From NCBI GenBank assembly GCA_023614405.1, contig CM042688.1, positions 65,458,253-65,522,252 of the forward strand: DNA of 64,000 bases, given 5' to 3'. The notes under the pieces were generated by a model that was not told the origin of the DNA, did not search any database, and saw only the letters and a list, made by a program, of their open reading frames with translations. The stretch is from Avena insularis (lineage: Eukaryota; Streptophyta; Magnoliopsida; Poales; Poaceae). The position numbers and the translations under genes are program-made. How positions within the stretch are numbered: the stretch's first letter is position 1; each line of letters begins with the position of its first letter. Shown here one piece after another: positions 41,432 through 53,166 of this stretch.

Positions 41432-42604
41432 TGAAGGAGTTATGCCCTAGAGGCAAATAATAAAATGTATTATTTGATATATCTCCTATATGTTCATAAT
41501 ACGTTTCATGTTGTGCTATAACTGTGTTAATGAGAAACGTTAATACACGTGTGGTATGTAAACAAACCGTGTCTCTAGTTACCTCTAGTGAACTAGCTCA
41601 TTGGTCATGAGGATGATCTAAGTTTCAAGATCATGGGCATTTATGCTAGTTGACAATGGGGTCAGGTTATTGGTTGAATAACATGATAGACAAACATCCG
41701 ACCGTTATATCTTAAATGAGATCTAGTTACAAAGTTCACCATTGATGATAAAACACAGAGAACCTCGCAACCTGATCCTTTGACTATGAGGTAATGCAAA
41801 TCACCATTCCGGAAGAAGCTTAGATGGTTATCAAGAGTCATCTTGTAAAAGGGTGATAAAAAAGGTGCCACTCAAGTTTTCCGAAGGGATGTGTAGAGGA
41901 GTACATATCAAGACCAGGATTTGTCTAGTCCATGTAACGGACAGATACATGTGGCCATCTCGGTGACGTTGCATTAATGAAGCTTGCAAGCATGTGACTT
42001 GGTCACAGAATGCAACAACACAAGAACGAGTAAACAAGTTTATTGGTAATGAGACCGAACTAAGGTATGGGGATACCAAAGATCAAGTCTCGAATGAATT
42101 AGGTATCATATGACAAAGGTAAGGGGGAACGACTATCTCACGGTTCGAGCGATTATATTCGTGAAACGCACGGCGGTCACATGGCCATCCAGGTCCCTCT
42201 GTTGATCATTGATGTGAGAGTAGTCTCGATCATGTCTGGAGTGTTTCCGAACCAAAGGATGTCACGCTTAAGGGTAGGGACGCTTAGGGTAGATGAGGTA
42301 TCGTAGGAGAAATAGAGAAAGAGAAACTGGAATAGTTCCGGGTAACATCCGATGGAGATTGGAAGGGGTCCGGAAGATGTTCCGGAGTGAAGTAATAATA
42401 CAATATGTATATTGAATATTAATTGGAGAATTAATACTAAATATATATTTTATTTTATTATTAAAGGCATCATAATGCTAATGGGTCTCACCCGAAGGGA
42501 GGCCCAATAGGGCATGGCGCTGGGAGAGGGGCCACCGCCTAGGCTTGATGGGTCAGCCTAATGGGGCCCACTTAGGTGCCACGCTTCTTGGTGGCTGGCA
42601 GGTG
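41432..42604 (+). repeat. Left piece of the split Copia LTR
   Basis: It follows the Angela/BARE LTR pattern (ATGCCCTAGAGGCAAATAATAAA in part, CATGAGGATGATC, CCATCTCGGTGACG, CCGGAAGATGTTCCGGAG) with extensive divergence. The right boundary at about 42604 is approximate: the next bases read as Gypsy gag without an intervening LTR. Confidence 0.65.
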
Positions 42605-42618
42605 TGGGATTTAGGTAG

Positions 42619-44009
42619 TAGATGAACCTCCACCTGCTGAGAATGATACTTTTAAAATACCTACAAGAATTATTAACCATGTTATGGATCACTATTATGT
42701 TAGAGATGGAACTGTCCATCCCGGTGATCATTTGCTCTTTATACATGAATTATGCGGGTTGTTCAAGTGTGCAGGTATTACTACAAATCAAGTTAAGAAG
42801 AAGTTATTCTCATTATCACTAAAAGGAAGAGCTGAAGAATGGTATAAGCTGCTGAAGAATGGTCAAGCTCTTGAATGGGAGGAAATAGTACCTCTCTTTT
42901 ATTCAAAGTTTTATCCTCCTAGTGAGATTCATAAAGATCGGAATCAAATATACAACTTTTGGCCTCTTGATGGAGAGAGTACAACTCAAGCTTGGGGGAG
43001 ATTGAAGTTACTAATGCTCAAATGTCCCATTCATGAGCTCCCCAACAATATTATTATCAATAACTTTTATGCAAGGCTTTCTCTTCATGATAAGGATTTA
43101 TTGGATGCTTCTTGTGCTGGATCATTCACACGCATGGAATAAGAAGCCAAATGGGATCTTCTGGACCGTATTCAAGACAATGCTGAAGCATGGGAGAATG
43201 ACAAAGGAAGAAATTCAGGTATAAATTTTTATTATGAATGCATTGAATCTTTTATGGGAACTGATGACTTTCAAAATATTAAAAATGCTTATGGTCTAGA
43301 CTCTCAAGCTATTGCAACTTATTTTAAGGCTTTTGCTTCCTATATTGAAGTTCCTAAAAAGAAGTGGAATAAGTATCATGAACCATATAAAGATGTTGCT
43401 AAGTGTGTTCCTGCAAGAAATACTGAAGTTTATACTGCTAATCATGCTTTACCTGAACCTTACATTGAGAAAATGCCTTTCCCAGTTAAGATAAAGGAAC
43501 ATTCTATGATAGCTAGTATGGTTAATGAAAGTACAAATGAAGCTGTTGAACCTGATAAACAAATGGATGATGAACCTATAATAGCAAATGTGAAAGATTT
43601 TGTCACTAAATATGAAGAAGATGGACACACTATCCTCTGTAAGGATATCCCTAATATTGTTTCACAAAGTAGTGTTATGAGAGCTAGTGTCCCTGTGTTT
43701 TCTGTTAGGATAAATGATCATTGCTACAATGGTTCTTGTGATAGTTACATTATTAAGTTTATGCATGATACTGAAAGTTATTATGAGAGAGGGAAGACTG
43801 TTCTTATGCATCTCAATAATATCAAGTTTCCTTGTTTTATGCTGAAAGTTTTTATGTTGCACTTCTTTTGCCTTCCTATGCTAGTAGCCTCTGGTTTCAA
43901 AAACTTGTTTCTTTACAAAATTCCCTTGCATAGGAAGTGGGTTAGACTTAAACATGTATATTTTTGCTTCTTAATGCTCTCATTCACTTCAATTCATATT
44001 ATTATGTGA
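42619..44009 (+). pseudogene. Gypsy gag, fused to a conserved C-terminal module
   Basis: The frame is open from the left junction (DEPPPAEND) and contains the retrotransposon gag domain: HPGDHLLFIHELCGLFKCAG, LKGRAEEWYKLL, WEEIVPLFYSKFYPPSEIHK and AWGRLKLLMLKCPIHELP. TAA at 43141 is the only stop before 44009, and coding character continues beyond it (AKWDLLDRIQDNAEAW). A region with EKMPFPVKIKEHSMIASMVN and VRINDHCYNGSCD is followed not by a protease but by SYIIKFMHDTESYYERGK and HRKWVRLK, the module shared with fragment B and the element at 55347. No ATG can be assigned because the 5' end is missing. Confidence 0.7.
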
Positions 44010-45073
44010 GCATCATTGAAATTATCATGCCCATCTTAATGGCTATAAAGAAAGAGCTTTTTGGGAGACAGCCCAGTTTATTTGTGTCCTCAGTTTTTTT
44101 TTGAGTCTTGGAAGTAATTGTTTCAGTAATAACCTCTCCTTATCCTTTTTGTTTGGTTTTTGTGTCAAGATCAACCTCTAATGAGAGAGAAGTAAGATTT
44201 GGGAAAATTGCTGTCCCGAAACATATTTTTGTGCTTCACCGTAAAAATTCGTGAGAGATATATGTACGTCGGATTGAGCTGTAATTTTTTGTGCTTATGC
44301 CCCAGGTTGTTATTTAACTTTCGTTAGTTTTGCACTTTTTGATTTGAGCAACAGAAGATTTTCGAAAAAAATGATCTTTACCTGCTGGTCTGTTTTGACA
44401 GATTTTGCCACTCTTGCATTTGCTTCTTAAGTCGATTTCCTTTTTGAATTCTTTTTGGGTTTTCAGAAGGAGTTGCTACAGTAGCTTATGATTTGATGGA
44501 TTTAAGTTGAAATTGGACTTAAAAGGTTGATTACCTCGCCCACATTAATGTTGCTAATGAGAATTGTGTGAAGTTTTGTGTGAAAGAAATTTTCAGGTTA
44601 TTGGAGAAAATGGTGTAATAAGAAAGTGAAAGGTTTCATGACTCAAGCAATATGAGTATGAAGATGAAGATATTGATGTTATTCAAGCGGTGACTCCGGA
44701 AGAATCTACTAAAGACCAACTTCAGAGACCTGCAGAGTCCGTTTTCGAATAGGTAACAGTTCTGGTAAGAAAAGTTACGCGAAAATTCTGTCAAATTATA
44801 TTTTTGGAGTTTTTATCCAACAAGGAAAGCTACAAAGCGAAATAGGGACAGAAACGGAGCCAGGGTGGTGCGGGCCCCCCTGGCCGTGCCAGCAGGTGGT
44901 GTGGCCACCTCGGCCTTCGTATCCGACCCGTTTTCTCCCAGTACCTTCCTTTTGTTGTAAAACTTCATAATATATAATCCTCCGGATCCCCCGAGGTTCG
45001 TATATCGTGTTCTCGTCGTGTTTTCGTTTCGATCTGTTTTTGGCAGGAACTATTCTTGAAAGTTAGAAGCACG
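44010..45073 (+). other. Non-coding interior of Gypsy fragment A
   Basis: No coding frame is seen. Phrases such as GGGAGACAGCCCA, GTAATAACCTCTCCTTATCC and TTACCTGCTGGTCTGTTTTG recur at about 50510-50825 and 58475-58800, so this is a shared non-coding region of the three Gypsy relatives. Confidence 0.65.
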
Positions 45074-45610
45074 ATGGTGTCCACCAAGGATAAAGGAAAC
45101 AAGCCTATGGAGGAAGATCCCCAAGACCCCGGGCAAGAGGAGGAGATCAAGAATGAAGATGAAGAGGAGGCAAAGCAAAGCCAACATCCGCACACCGGCA
45201 CTACTATTGCAAGCATTGGAGTGTTAACAAGATCTGCCAGGGTCAGGAGGACTGCACGGATGTCAACTGGAGGGAAACCTCTGCATCACTGTTTGGCTCC
45301 ACGGTCACTTCCTCCACGCACCAAAAATCCTTTCCATACCCTTTTCCATGAGCATTAATACCAGAATATGCCCAAGGAGAAACTACCCTCCAATTGGGAT
45401 TTGCCTCGTTCTAGCCATGCAGCAAAAGAAGACTTCAAGGAGGAAGAGTGGGGAAAGAATCGCAAGAGTTGGAATTCTCAACCCGACATGATCATGAGCC
45501 GCATTGAGCAAAACTCACAGTTGATTCATAATCTCACCTTCGAGATTGAGGACTTGGGGAAACTAATCAAAGAGCTCATCGAGAGAATACCACCACCACC
45601 GAAGGAGTAA
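45074..45610 (+). pseudogene. Charged ORF of unknown function in Gypsy fragment A
   Basis: From ATG 45074 (MVSTKDKGNK) the frame encodes an acidic Glu/Asp/Gln-rich stretch, a Ser/Arg-rich middle (LTRSARVRRTARMSTGGK), TAA at 45356-45358, and then in the same frame MPKEKLPSNWD and a coiled-coil-like tail (SRIEQNSQLIHNLTFEIED) ending IPPPPKE at 45610. It is followed by AAGCTTGGGGGAGTGTCG, a purine-rich motif of the polypurine type. No family is recognised, and no counterpart is visible in fragment B or the element at 55347. Confidence 0.45.
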
Positions 45611-46547
45611 TTCGTCATCAGGTTTTGGCATCCCCTTGGTTTGTTCTAAGCTTGGGGGAGTGTCGCGGTATCACATCACTATCTTCTATCTCTTTACCTT
45701 TTTAGTAGAGTCATATCATGAATAGAGAAGTTATCATGTAGGATGGTTTGCATTATGGAAGTGTCCCCTCTCTCGTTAGATATGTATCCCTTGGTGTGAG
45801 TTGCCGTTATGGAATATTAATGAGAAGTTCTATCATTTACTCTTTTGCATATCTTATTTTAGTTTTCAATTTATGGTTATATGATTGATCTTGTCGTTAG
45901 TATTGGTATCACTTTGGGATCATTGAGTTAATTTAGTTGGTTTTGGCAAACCTGGCTCGGTCAGTAGCAGCACTATTTTTGAGAACTAAATGAAAAAGAT
46001 AAAAGTACTCTAAAGAAATATAATTTCATCATCTTTCTTTCTTGATTTGCTCATAAGTTTAGTATTCTCTAGTTAAGATCGTTTGTGCTTCCGAGGAAGA
46101 TTGCATGTTTGTTTTTATCACTTGTATGTTTGTTTGTTTCCTTCAACTCTTATGCTTGTTACCTAGCCTTGCTAGCCAAAAACCTGTACTGAGAGGGAAT
46201 ACTTCTCGTGCATCCAATCCTTAAACCAAAACCTATGCCATTTGTGTCCACCATACCTTCCCACTAGCACTATTGCTATTCCAAGTAAATTCATGTTTTT
46301 ATCTACTTTCCAAATTAAATTTGTTATGTGAAAATTAGTGATTAAAGCTCTCACGAACTTGATGGCACACTCTACTTTCTTGCAATTAATAAACTTGAAC
46401 CATTGTGTCCATCTTTGTTGCGTATATGCTTGCGCTTTGTAAGTTGAAGTTAGCAGAACCATGTATCATGGGCAACGCTTTCAACTTTGCACTTATATTC
46501 CGTTGATATCATGATTCTTTTGCCTATGGATCCCGGCGGTGTGAAAT
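45611..46547 (+). other. Non-coding 3' interior of Gypsy fragment A
   Basis: No coding frame is seen. The last 400 bp match 51780-52150 and 59760-60140 in arrangement (CTCACGAACTTGATGGCACAC, TATGCTTGCGCTTT). Confidence 0.6.
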
Positions 46548-47252
46548 GAAATTGTTATTAATGATAGCAATAAACATGCTCAAACCTCTGAAAGTACTAC
46601 TTCTTATAAGCATGTTAATTTTTGTGGAATACATAGACCTTGTGAGAATAATCAAATTGAAGAAGAATATTGTATCACCCACAGGAATGAAAAAACTAGA
46701 ACGTGGTATAGGGCTCTAAATGATCTTGGTTAAAAAGTTTGTGCCCTCTATCCTTTTATTTGTGAACTTTGCTTTGAAGTGGGTCATTTCAATTTTCAAT
46801 GCTCAGGCCATAATAATAGCCCTTCTAATCCAATGAGTACTGCAAGTTTGTATTGTGATGACATGATCACTCCTAATCAGCATGATGAACTTACATTATT
46901 TTTGGGGTGTGAAGAGTTATCAAGAAAAACTTCTTTGGTAGATATGAGTGCTTTTGGTATGAATAGTGTCATGCATGGTTGTCATCTTTATTGTGTTGAT
47001 AATTGCCATACAAATACTTACATACAAAATATTATAAAAGATGAGATTTTACCAAAATATGACATGACTAATATGTGTTTTGGTCTTATTAATGAAAAGG
47101 AGGAATCCTCCAAAGTTTCTTCTATTGTCTCTAACAATGAACCAGGGTATATGGAGAAGCTTCCTTTAAAGCCCCTCCCTCCTAAAGAGAAAGAAGAAGG
47201 GAAGGAGTAAAGAAGAGAGGAAACGGTATTTTCCCCTAAGCATGTTGCTCCT

Positions 47253-49688
47253 TTTCTTGACAAGGAAATTGAGGAGGTTATATCTGATTTACCAAATGAC
47301 AAGTCACCTGGGCCTGATGGTTTTAATAATGAATTTATCAAAAGCTGCTGGTCTATCATTGGAAATGATATCAAAATTACTGATTCATGATTTCTTCAAT
47401 GAGAAAGTTTCCCTTGAGAGCATCAACTCATCCTACATTACTCTCATTCCTAAAATCACATGCCCCTCTACCTCTGCTGATTTCAGACCAATTTCCTTAC
47501 TGAACTGTGTGTTCAAAATCATTACCAAACTTCTTGCAAATAGACTGCAATCTGTTATTCTGGAATTGGTGCATAAAAATCAATATGGTTTTCTCAATAA
47601 TAGATCTATTCAGGATTGCCTTGGATGGGCATTTGAATACGTATTCCAATGCCACAAGTCAAAGGAGGAAATTCTAATTCTAAAACTTGATTTTGAGAAG
47701 GCATTTGATACAATTGACCACTCTGCCATCATAAATATCCTTAAAGCTAGAGGATTTGGAAGGAAATGGATCAAATGGATAGAAATGATCTTTGAATCTG
47801 GAACCTCTGAAATCCTACTAAATGGAGTGCCTGGTAAAAAGTTCTATTGCAGGAGAGGTGTGAGACAAGGAGAGCCCCTTTCACCATTACTATTTGTTCT
47901 TGCTGCTGACCTTCTACAATCTGTCCTGAATAAAGCCATGCATATGAACCTTCTAACACCACCTATAGAGGGACCACCCAACAGTGATTTCCCAGTTATT
48001 CAATATGCTGATGATACATTGGTGATACTTAAGGCAGATGCTACTCAATTATTGTGCTTGAAAGCACTTCTTCAAACATTTGCAAAATCCACTAGGCTTA
48101 AAGTCAACTATTTGAAATCTAGCATGATACCAATAAACTTATGTAATGATAGGTTAATGCATTTTGCTATGACAATCAATTGTCAAACTGGTAGCCTCCC
48201 TTTCACCTACCTTGGTTTACCACTAAGCATTTCAAAACCATCTATGGAATACTTTCTACCCATTGTTCAAAGAGTTGAAAGAAGATTATGTGGTATAGCT
48301 GATTTCTTAAACTATGGAGGAAAATTGCAACTGGTAAAATCTGTTCTGTCCTCACTCCCTCTGTTCTTCATGAGCTGTTTAGAGGTACCAATTGCCATCA
48401 AGGATCAAATTATAAAATACATGAGATATTTTCTATGGAGAAAGAAGACTGAAGATGTACAAGCAAAAGGACAAGCTCTGGTGTCTTGGGATAAAATGTG
48501 CCGTCCTAAAAATCAGGGGGGTCTAGGGGTGCTAAACTCTGATTCAAAATCGCCTCCTTCTAAAAAACTTGGACAAATTCTACAACCACCATGACATCCC
48601 TTGGGTTCATCTCATATGGGAAACTTACTACAAACATGGAAAACTACCTGGAAGAAGCATGGAAGGATCATTCTGGTGGAAATCTCATATCAAATTAATT
48701 GATAATTTTAAAGGCATGGCTAAGTGCAATCTGAATTCAGGAAAGTCTGCTTATTTCTGGTCTGACCTTTGGCAAGAAGAGTGCTTGATGAATAAATTCC
48801 CTCACCTTCTGTCCTATGCTAAGTTTTCAAATATCAGTGTACATGACTTCTTACATGCTGAATACTTAGAGGATAATTTTCACCTACCACTCTCTCAACA
48901 AGCATACTCTGAGTTTATAGTCATGGAAGAAAGGTGCCAGGAAATCATGCATACCACTCAGGGGGATACCCATGATATTTGGTGTTATATTTGGGGGTCA
49001 GATAAATTTGAAGTAAAAAAGGCCTACTCAGCCATGATTGGATATTCACCATCACCACCACACTTCTCTTGGGTATGGGCATCCTCTTGCCAAAATAAAC
49101 ACAAGCTCTTCTTCTGGCTTTTGCTTCTAGACAGATTGAATACAAGGAATCTTCTAAAAAGAAAGCAGTTCATCCTACCTGACTACAAATGTGTAACTTC
49201 CAACTATTACTTGGAAGAATCAGTAAATCATCTATTCTAGGAATGTCCATTTGCAAACAAATGCTGGGACCATATTTACAAAAACAGAACTGCAAACCTA
49301 ACAGGATTGGAAGCTATTTCAGACATCAAAGAAAAGTTACACCTACCATTTGCAATGGAAATCATTATCATGACTACCTGGGGTATCTGGATATGCAGAA
49401 ATGATAAGATTTTTAATGACAAAAGACCCACATTTGAAAGATGGAAAGCAATCTTCTATCAAGAAATGAGATGGTTACAATTCAGAATCAAAGGAAAATA
49501 CAAGGAGAAATTCAAAGCCTGGCTAAACCAGCAATTAGATCAGGGATAGGGTAGATTTTACCCATCTTAGAATGATTTTACTTTACTATTTTGATCTACC
49601 TTAGATCTTTATTTATCATTGTAACTTATTCATATCTATAATAAAAAATTATAGTGGGGAATTTTCCCTACTGTTTCACCTCAAAAAA
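47253..49688 (+). mobile_element. LINE, 5'-truncated
   Basis: Flanked by ATGTTGCTCCT on both sides (47242-47252 and 49689-49699), with a short A run at the 3' end (49683-49689). It starts within the reverse transcriptase domain, the usual result of incomplete target-primed reverse transcription. The length is about 2.4 kb. Confidence 0.88.
47256..49549 (+). pseudogene. LINE ORF2 C-terminal part: reverse transcriptase and C-terminal domain
   Basis: The first frame gives [18 protein letters not shown], the LINE RT entry motif. After a shift near 47370 it continues with [82 protein letters not shown] (catalytic YADD) and [11 protein letters not shown]. Near 48540 the frame shifts again, and the third frame holds SFWWKSHIKLI, KKAYSAMIGY, FFWLLLLDRLNTRNLL and, after a single TAG at 49238-49240, ECPFANKCWDHI and WGIWICRNDKIFNDK to a stop at 49549. 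This arrangement matches plant L1-type ORF2 with its C-terminal Cys/His region. There are three disruptions in about 760 codons. Confidence 0.88.
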
Positions 49689-50287
49689 ATGTTGCTCCTA
49701 TTATAGTTTTTGATGAGTCTGAACTCGATGATGTTCCTATGCCTATTACCTATAGTAGTGATCATGATTGGGAAAAGCACACTACCTTTGATATTGAAAA
49801 TCTCTTCGGTACCAATTCTGAAAATAATGATATTAATAATTGCTATACTATTAGTGCTATCCATGATCCTTCCAATGATGACATGTTTACAAATGAACAC
49901 ACTTTGGAAGATAACTATTCTATTGCTTATGATGATACTATACCTACAATATATGATGATTGCAATGATGGATATGATATTTTTAGTCCACCTACTATTG
50001 AGGAGGAAATTACTTATGATTACAATATGCCTCCTATATTTGATGATTATGGTGATGAGAATAATAATGATAGCTATTTTGTTGAATTTGCTCCCACTAC
50101 TATTAATAAGAATGACTATGTTTATGTGGGGAGTATTAATTCTTTTATGCATGTGTCTCATGATAAGAATGTTTCATGTGATTGCTATATTGTTAATTTT
50201 ATTCATGATGCTACTGAAAGTTATTATGAGAGAGGGAAACATGGTTTTATGTATCTTAACAATATTAAGTTTCCCTCTTTATGTTGA

Positions 50288-53166
50288 AAGTCTTGAAGTT
50301 GCACTTGTTTTTATTTACTATGATTGTTGCTTTGTGCTTTCATGACTTGTTTCTTTACAAGATTCCTATGCATAGGAAGTGGGTTAGACTTAAATGTGCT
50401 TTGAATTTGCTTCTTGATGCTCTCTTTTACTTAAATTCATATTTCTTATGTGAGCATCTTCTCAAACTATCATGCCTAACTTAAAGGCGTTAAAGAAAGT
50501 ACTTATTGGGAGATAACCCAAAAGTTTTAGATGAGTCTTGGAAGTTATTACTTCTGTAATAACCGCTCCTTATCCTTTTTATTTGCTTTTTGTGCCAAGA
50601 GTAACCTCTAATGAGAGAGAAGTAATAATTGGGAAAGTTGCTGTCTCGAAACAGATTTCTGTGCTTCACCGTAACAATTCTTGTAAAATCTATATACGTC
50701 CTTTTGAGGCGTGAATGTTTGTGCTTCTGCCCCAGGTTGTTATCTAACTTCTGTTAGTTCAACACTTTTCTATTTGAGCAACATAAGGTCTTCGAAAAAA
50801 TTCGTCTTTACCTGCTGGTCTGTTTTGACAGATTTCTACCCTTATTTGCATTTGCTTCTTGTTGGTTCCTTTTTGAGTTCTTTTGGGGAATTGAGCTTTT
50901 TGAGGGAAGTGCTACAGTATCTTGTGTTCTAATGGAAGTTTTATTGGTGTTGAAACTGAACCCAAAGACTTATTATCTTGAGTGCACTAATGTTGCTAAT
51001 AAAGATTGTGTGAAGTATTGTATGAAGGAAAAAATTCAGGTGTATGGAAGGAATGAGTAATGAGATGAAGGATGGACTAAAGCTCAAGCTCGGGGTTGCC
51101 ACACGTGTCACCCCAATAAATATCCAAGAAGTACAAGCGTCAAAGCTTGGGGATGCCCAAGGCATCCCCCCCTTCATCAATAAAAATCCCAAGTTTCTTC
51201 CAAACGCCTTCATTTTTATTGTTTCATGCACAGTTGTGTTGTTCTTGGAGCGTCTTCTTTTTCGTTTTTGTTTTGGTTTTTTGTTTGCTTGGTTTGATTA
51301 GTTTTCTGAATAAATTGGTTGGACCCCCTCTTTCATACATTGGTTTTCAAATAGTTTGGTTTGGTTTGGAAAAGAGTAGGAAAGTTCATGCTTAAGTGGT
51401 AAAAAGAGCTTGTTTTTGACTGTGGCCTATGCTTTGTCATGCCATGCTTGATATTGTTTTGGCTTTATGCTTAGTATTATTTGCTATAGAATGACTTGTT
51501 ATAAACAATTGATATTGCTTAATGTGCCTTGGATGAATCATGCGTTGTTTTAGCATATTAAAGCATAGTATAGTGGTATTCTCCTTTGATGCTTTATTTG
51601 GGTTGACTTGGCGCATGCTCACACCATGTTATGACTATCTCAAGTCACCATAAGCCTTTATGATCCTTTAGTTTTCAACTTGTAGTATCACTTTATGCTT
51701 TGATCAATGATGTTTTGTCGCTCTGCATGATTATAGCCATTATTGCTCTCTTAATTTGTCGCTCCTAGTCTTTTGCTAGCCTCCACAACCAAGTATGAGT
51801 TCCACTCATGCATCCAACTCCCTAAACCAAGTTATTCCAAAGAGTCCACCATACCTACCTATTAGCATATGCTATTCCAAGTATATTCATGATTTTGTTT
51901 ATCTTCCAAATAAAACTTGTTATATGAAAACTAGTGATTAAAGCTCTCACGAACTTGATGGCACACTTTACTTCTTTGCATCTAATAAACTTGAACCATT
52001 GGGTCCTTCTTTGTTGCGTATATGCTTGCGCTTTATAAGTTGAAATTAGAAGAACCATGTATCATGGGGAACGCTTTCAACATTGCACTTGTACTTTGTA
52101 CCCCGTTGATATCATGTCCTTTTGCTTATGGATCTCGGCGATGTGAAATAAAAGTGGAACTTGTAAGATCATGGAGTTTGTATCTGTGTTAGAGAAACGT
52201 CTGGGCCGCTAGCCTAAGCCATGCCTAATCATGGTGGAAACTTGCAGCATAACCATAATGAGCACTCTATGAAGCATCCTCAATAAAACCTATGCAATTA
52301 ACAAATAAAAAGATCGCTGAGATGCTCATTGTCTACTTGCCTTGTCATTTTGATTATGGGATAGCTCCTGTATCATGTGCAAGGGGTACCCTGTTGGCGG
52401 TTCTTTATGATACATATGTACTTACAATGACAATAGCTTACTTGTGACTAAAGTTGAGTAGCATGAGGTTCGGTCTTCATAAGTAAGGGGCATGAGATTT
52501 CAGCTTATAACTTATCAAGCATATCCTCTTAGTTGTGTCACTTTAACCTTAATCACCTTTAAGATGCTTATGATAGGGGCAATGAGAGCTGAAAGCTATA
52601 AGTACCATAATTTTTGGAGGCTCTTTATGAAACTTGAATCTATGCTTCCTTTTATGAAGGCCTTTCTTCCACCATTATATTGAGTCTACACCTTCTACCT
52701 TTATGCACCTACTTTGAGAGCATAGTGGCCATTCTTAGTTCTATGTGCATTGTCCCAAGACTTGTTGATTGATGCATAGCTTTGATATTGCTTGGTTTAA
52801 ACTATTTGTATCTAGTCACTCTGATGAACTTTGAAGGTGTCCTATGCATTTATGTTTGCTACTCTATGAGGGACAAGCTAAATTCTACTATGCTATGTTT
52901 TATTTATGTGAAACAAACAAACGTCTTGCAAAGCATTGTTATTCATGAATCTTTTGTTTGTGCCTTTTCATGTTGCATCATAGTTTTCTTTGTCTTATTG
53001 CTAGAACTTTGTCTTTCATGTTATGATTGAAGTACTATGATCCCAGCTTTGAATGTTTTACAAATACTTTGATCAAGTTTATGATGGTGCATGTCACCTC
53101 AAAAATTATTCTTTCTTTTTATCACTTACCTACTCGAGGGTGAGCAGGAGTTAAGCTTGGGGATGT
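50288..53166 (+). other. Non-coding 3' interior of Gypsy fragment B
   Basis: No sustained coding frame is seen after 50484. The sequence runs parallel to 58290-61189 in the intact relative. It includes a perfect hairpin at 51149-51169 (GGGGATGCC-CAA-GGCATCCCC) and the polypurine tract just before the LTR. Confidence 0.65.

Larger units (their letters stand above)
42605..46547 (+). mobile_element. Gypsy fragment A (internal region, no LTRs)
   Basis: It contains a Gypsy gag frame, non-coding sequence and a second ORF, then non-coding sequence similar to 51780-52150 and 59760-60140 in the related elements. Neither LTR is present: the left end abuts Copia LTR sequence and the right end changes, within the GTGTGAAAT block near 46547, into the interior of fragment B. 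Both ends are therefore deletion or recombination breakpoints. Confidence 0.65.
46548..50287 (+). pseudogene. Gag-like ORF of Gypsy fragment B, split by a LINE
   Basis: The frame is open from the fragment start (VINDSNKHAQ), with a stop near 46732, then a zinc knuckle CELCFEVGHFNFQC (C-X2-C-X4-H-X4-C, about 46765-46806). Cys/Tyr-rich sequence (GCHLYCVDNCHTN) and an acidic part follow, with TAA at 47208. The LINE sits at 47253-49688 within its 11-bp duplication. The frame resumes at 49691 with a Tyr/Asp/Asn-rich low-complexity stretch (TIPTIYDDCNDGYDIF, PPIFDDYGDENNNDSYF) and the shared module CDCYIVNFIHDATESYYERGK. A frame change near 50281 leads into LKVLKLHLFLF and HRKWVRLK up to 50484. No protease, RT or integrase is present, so the element was non-autonomous. 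Confidence 0.6.
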
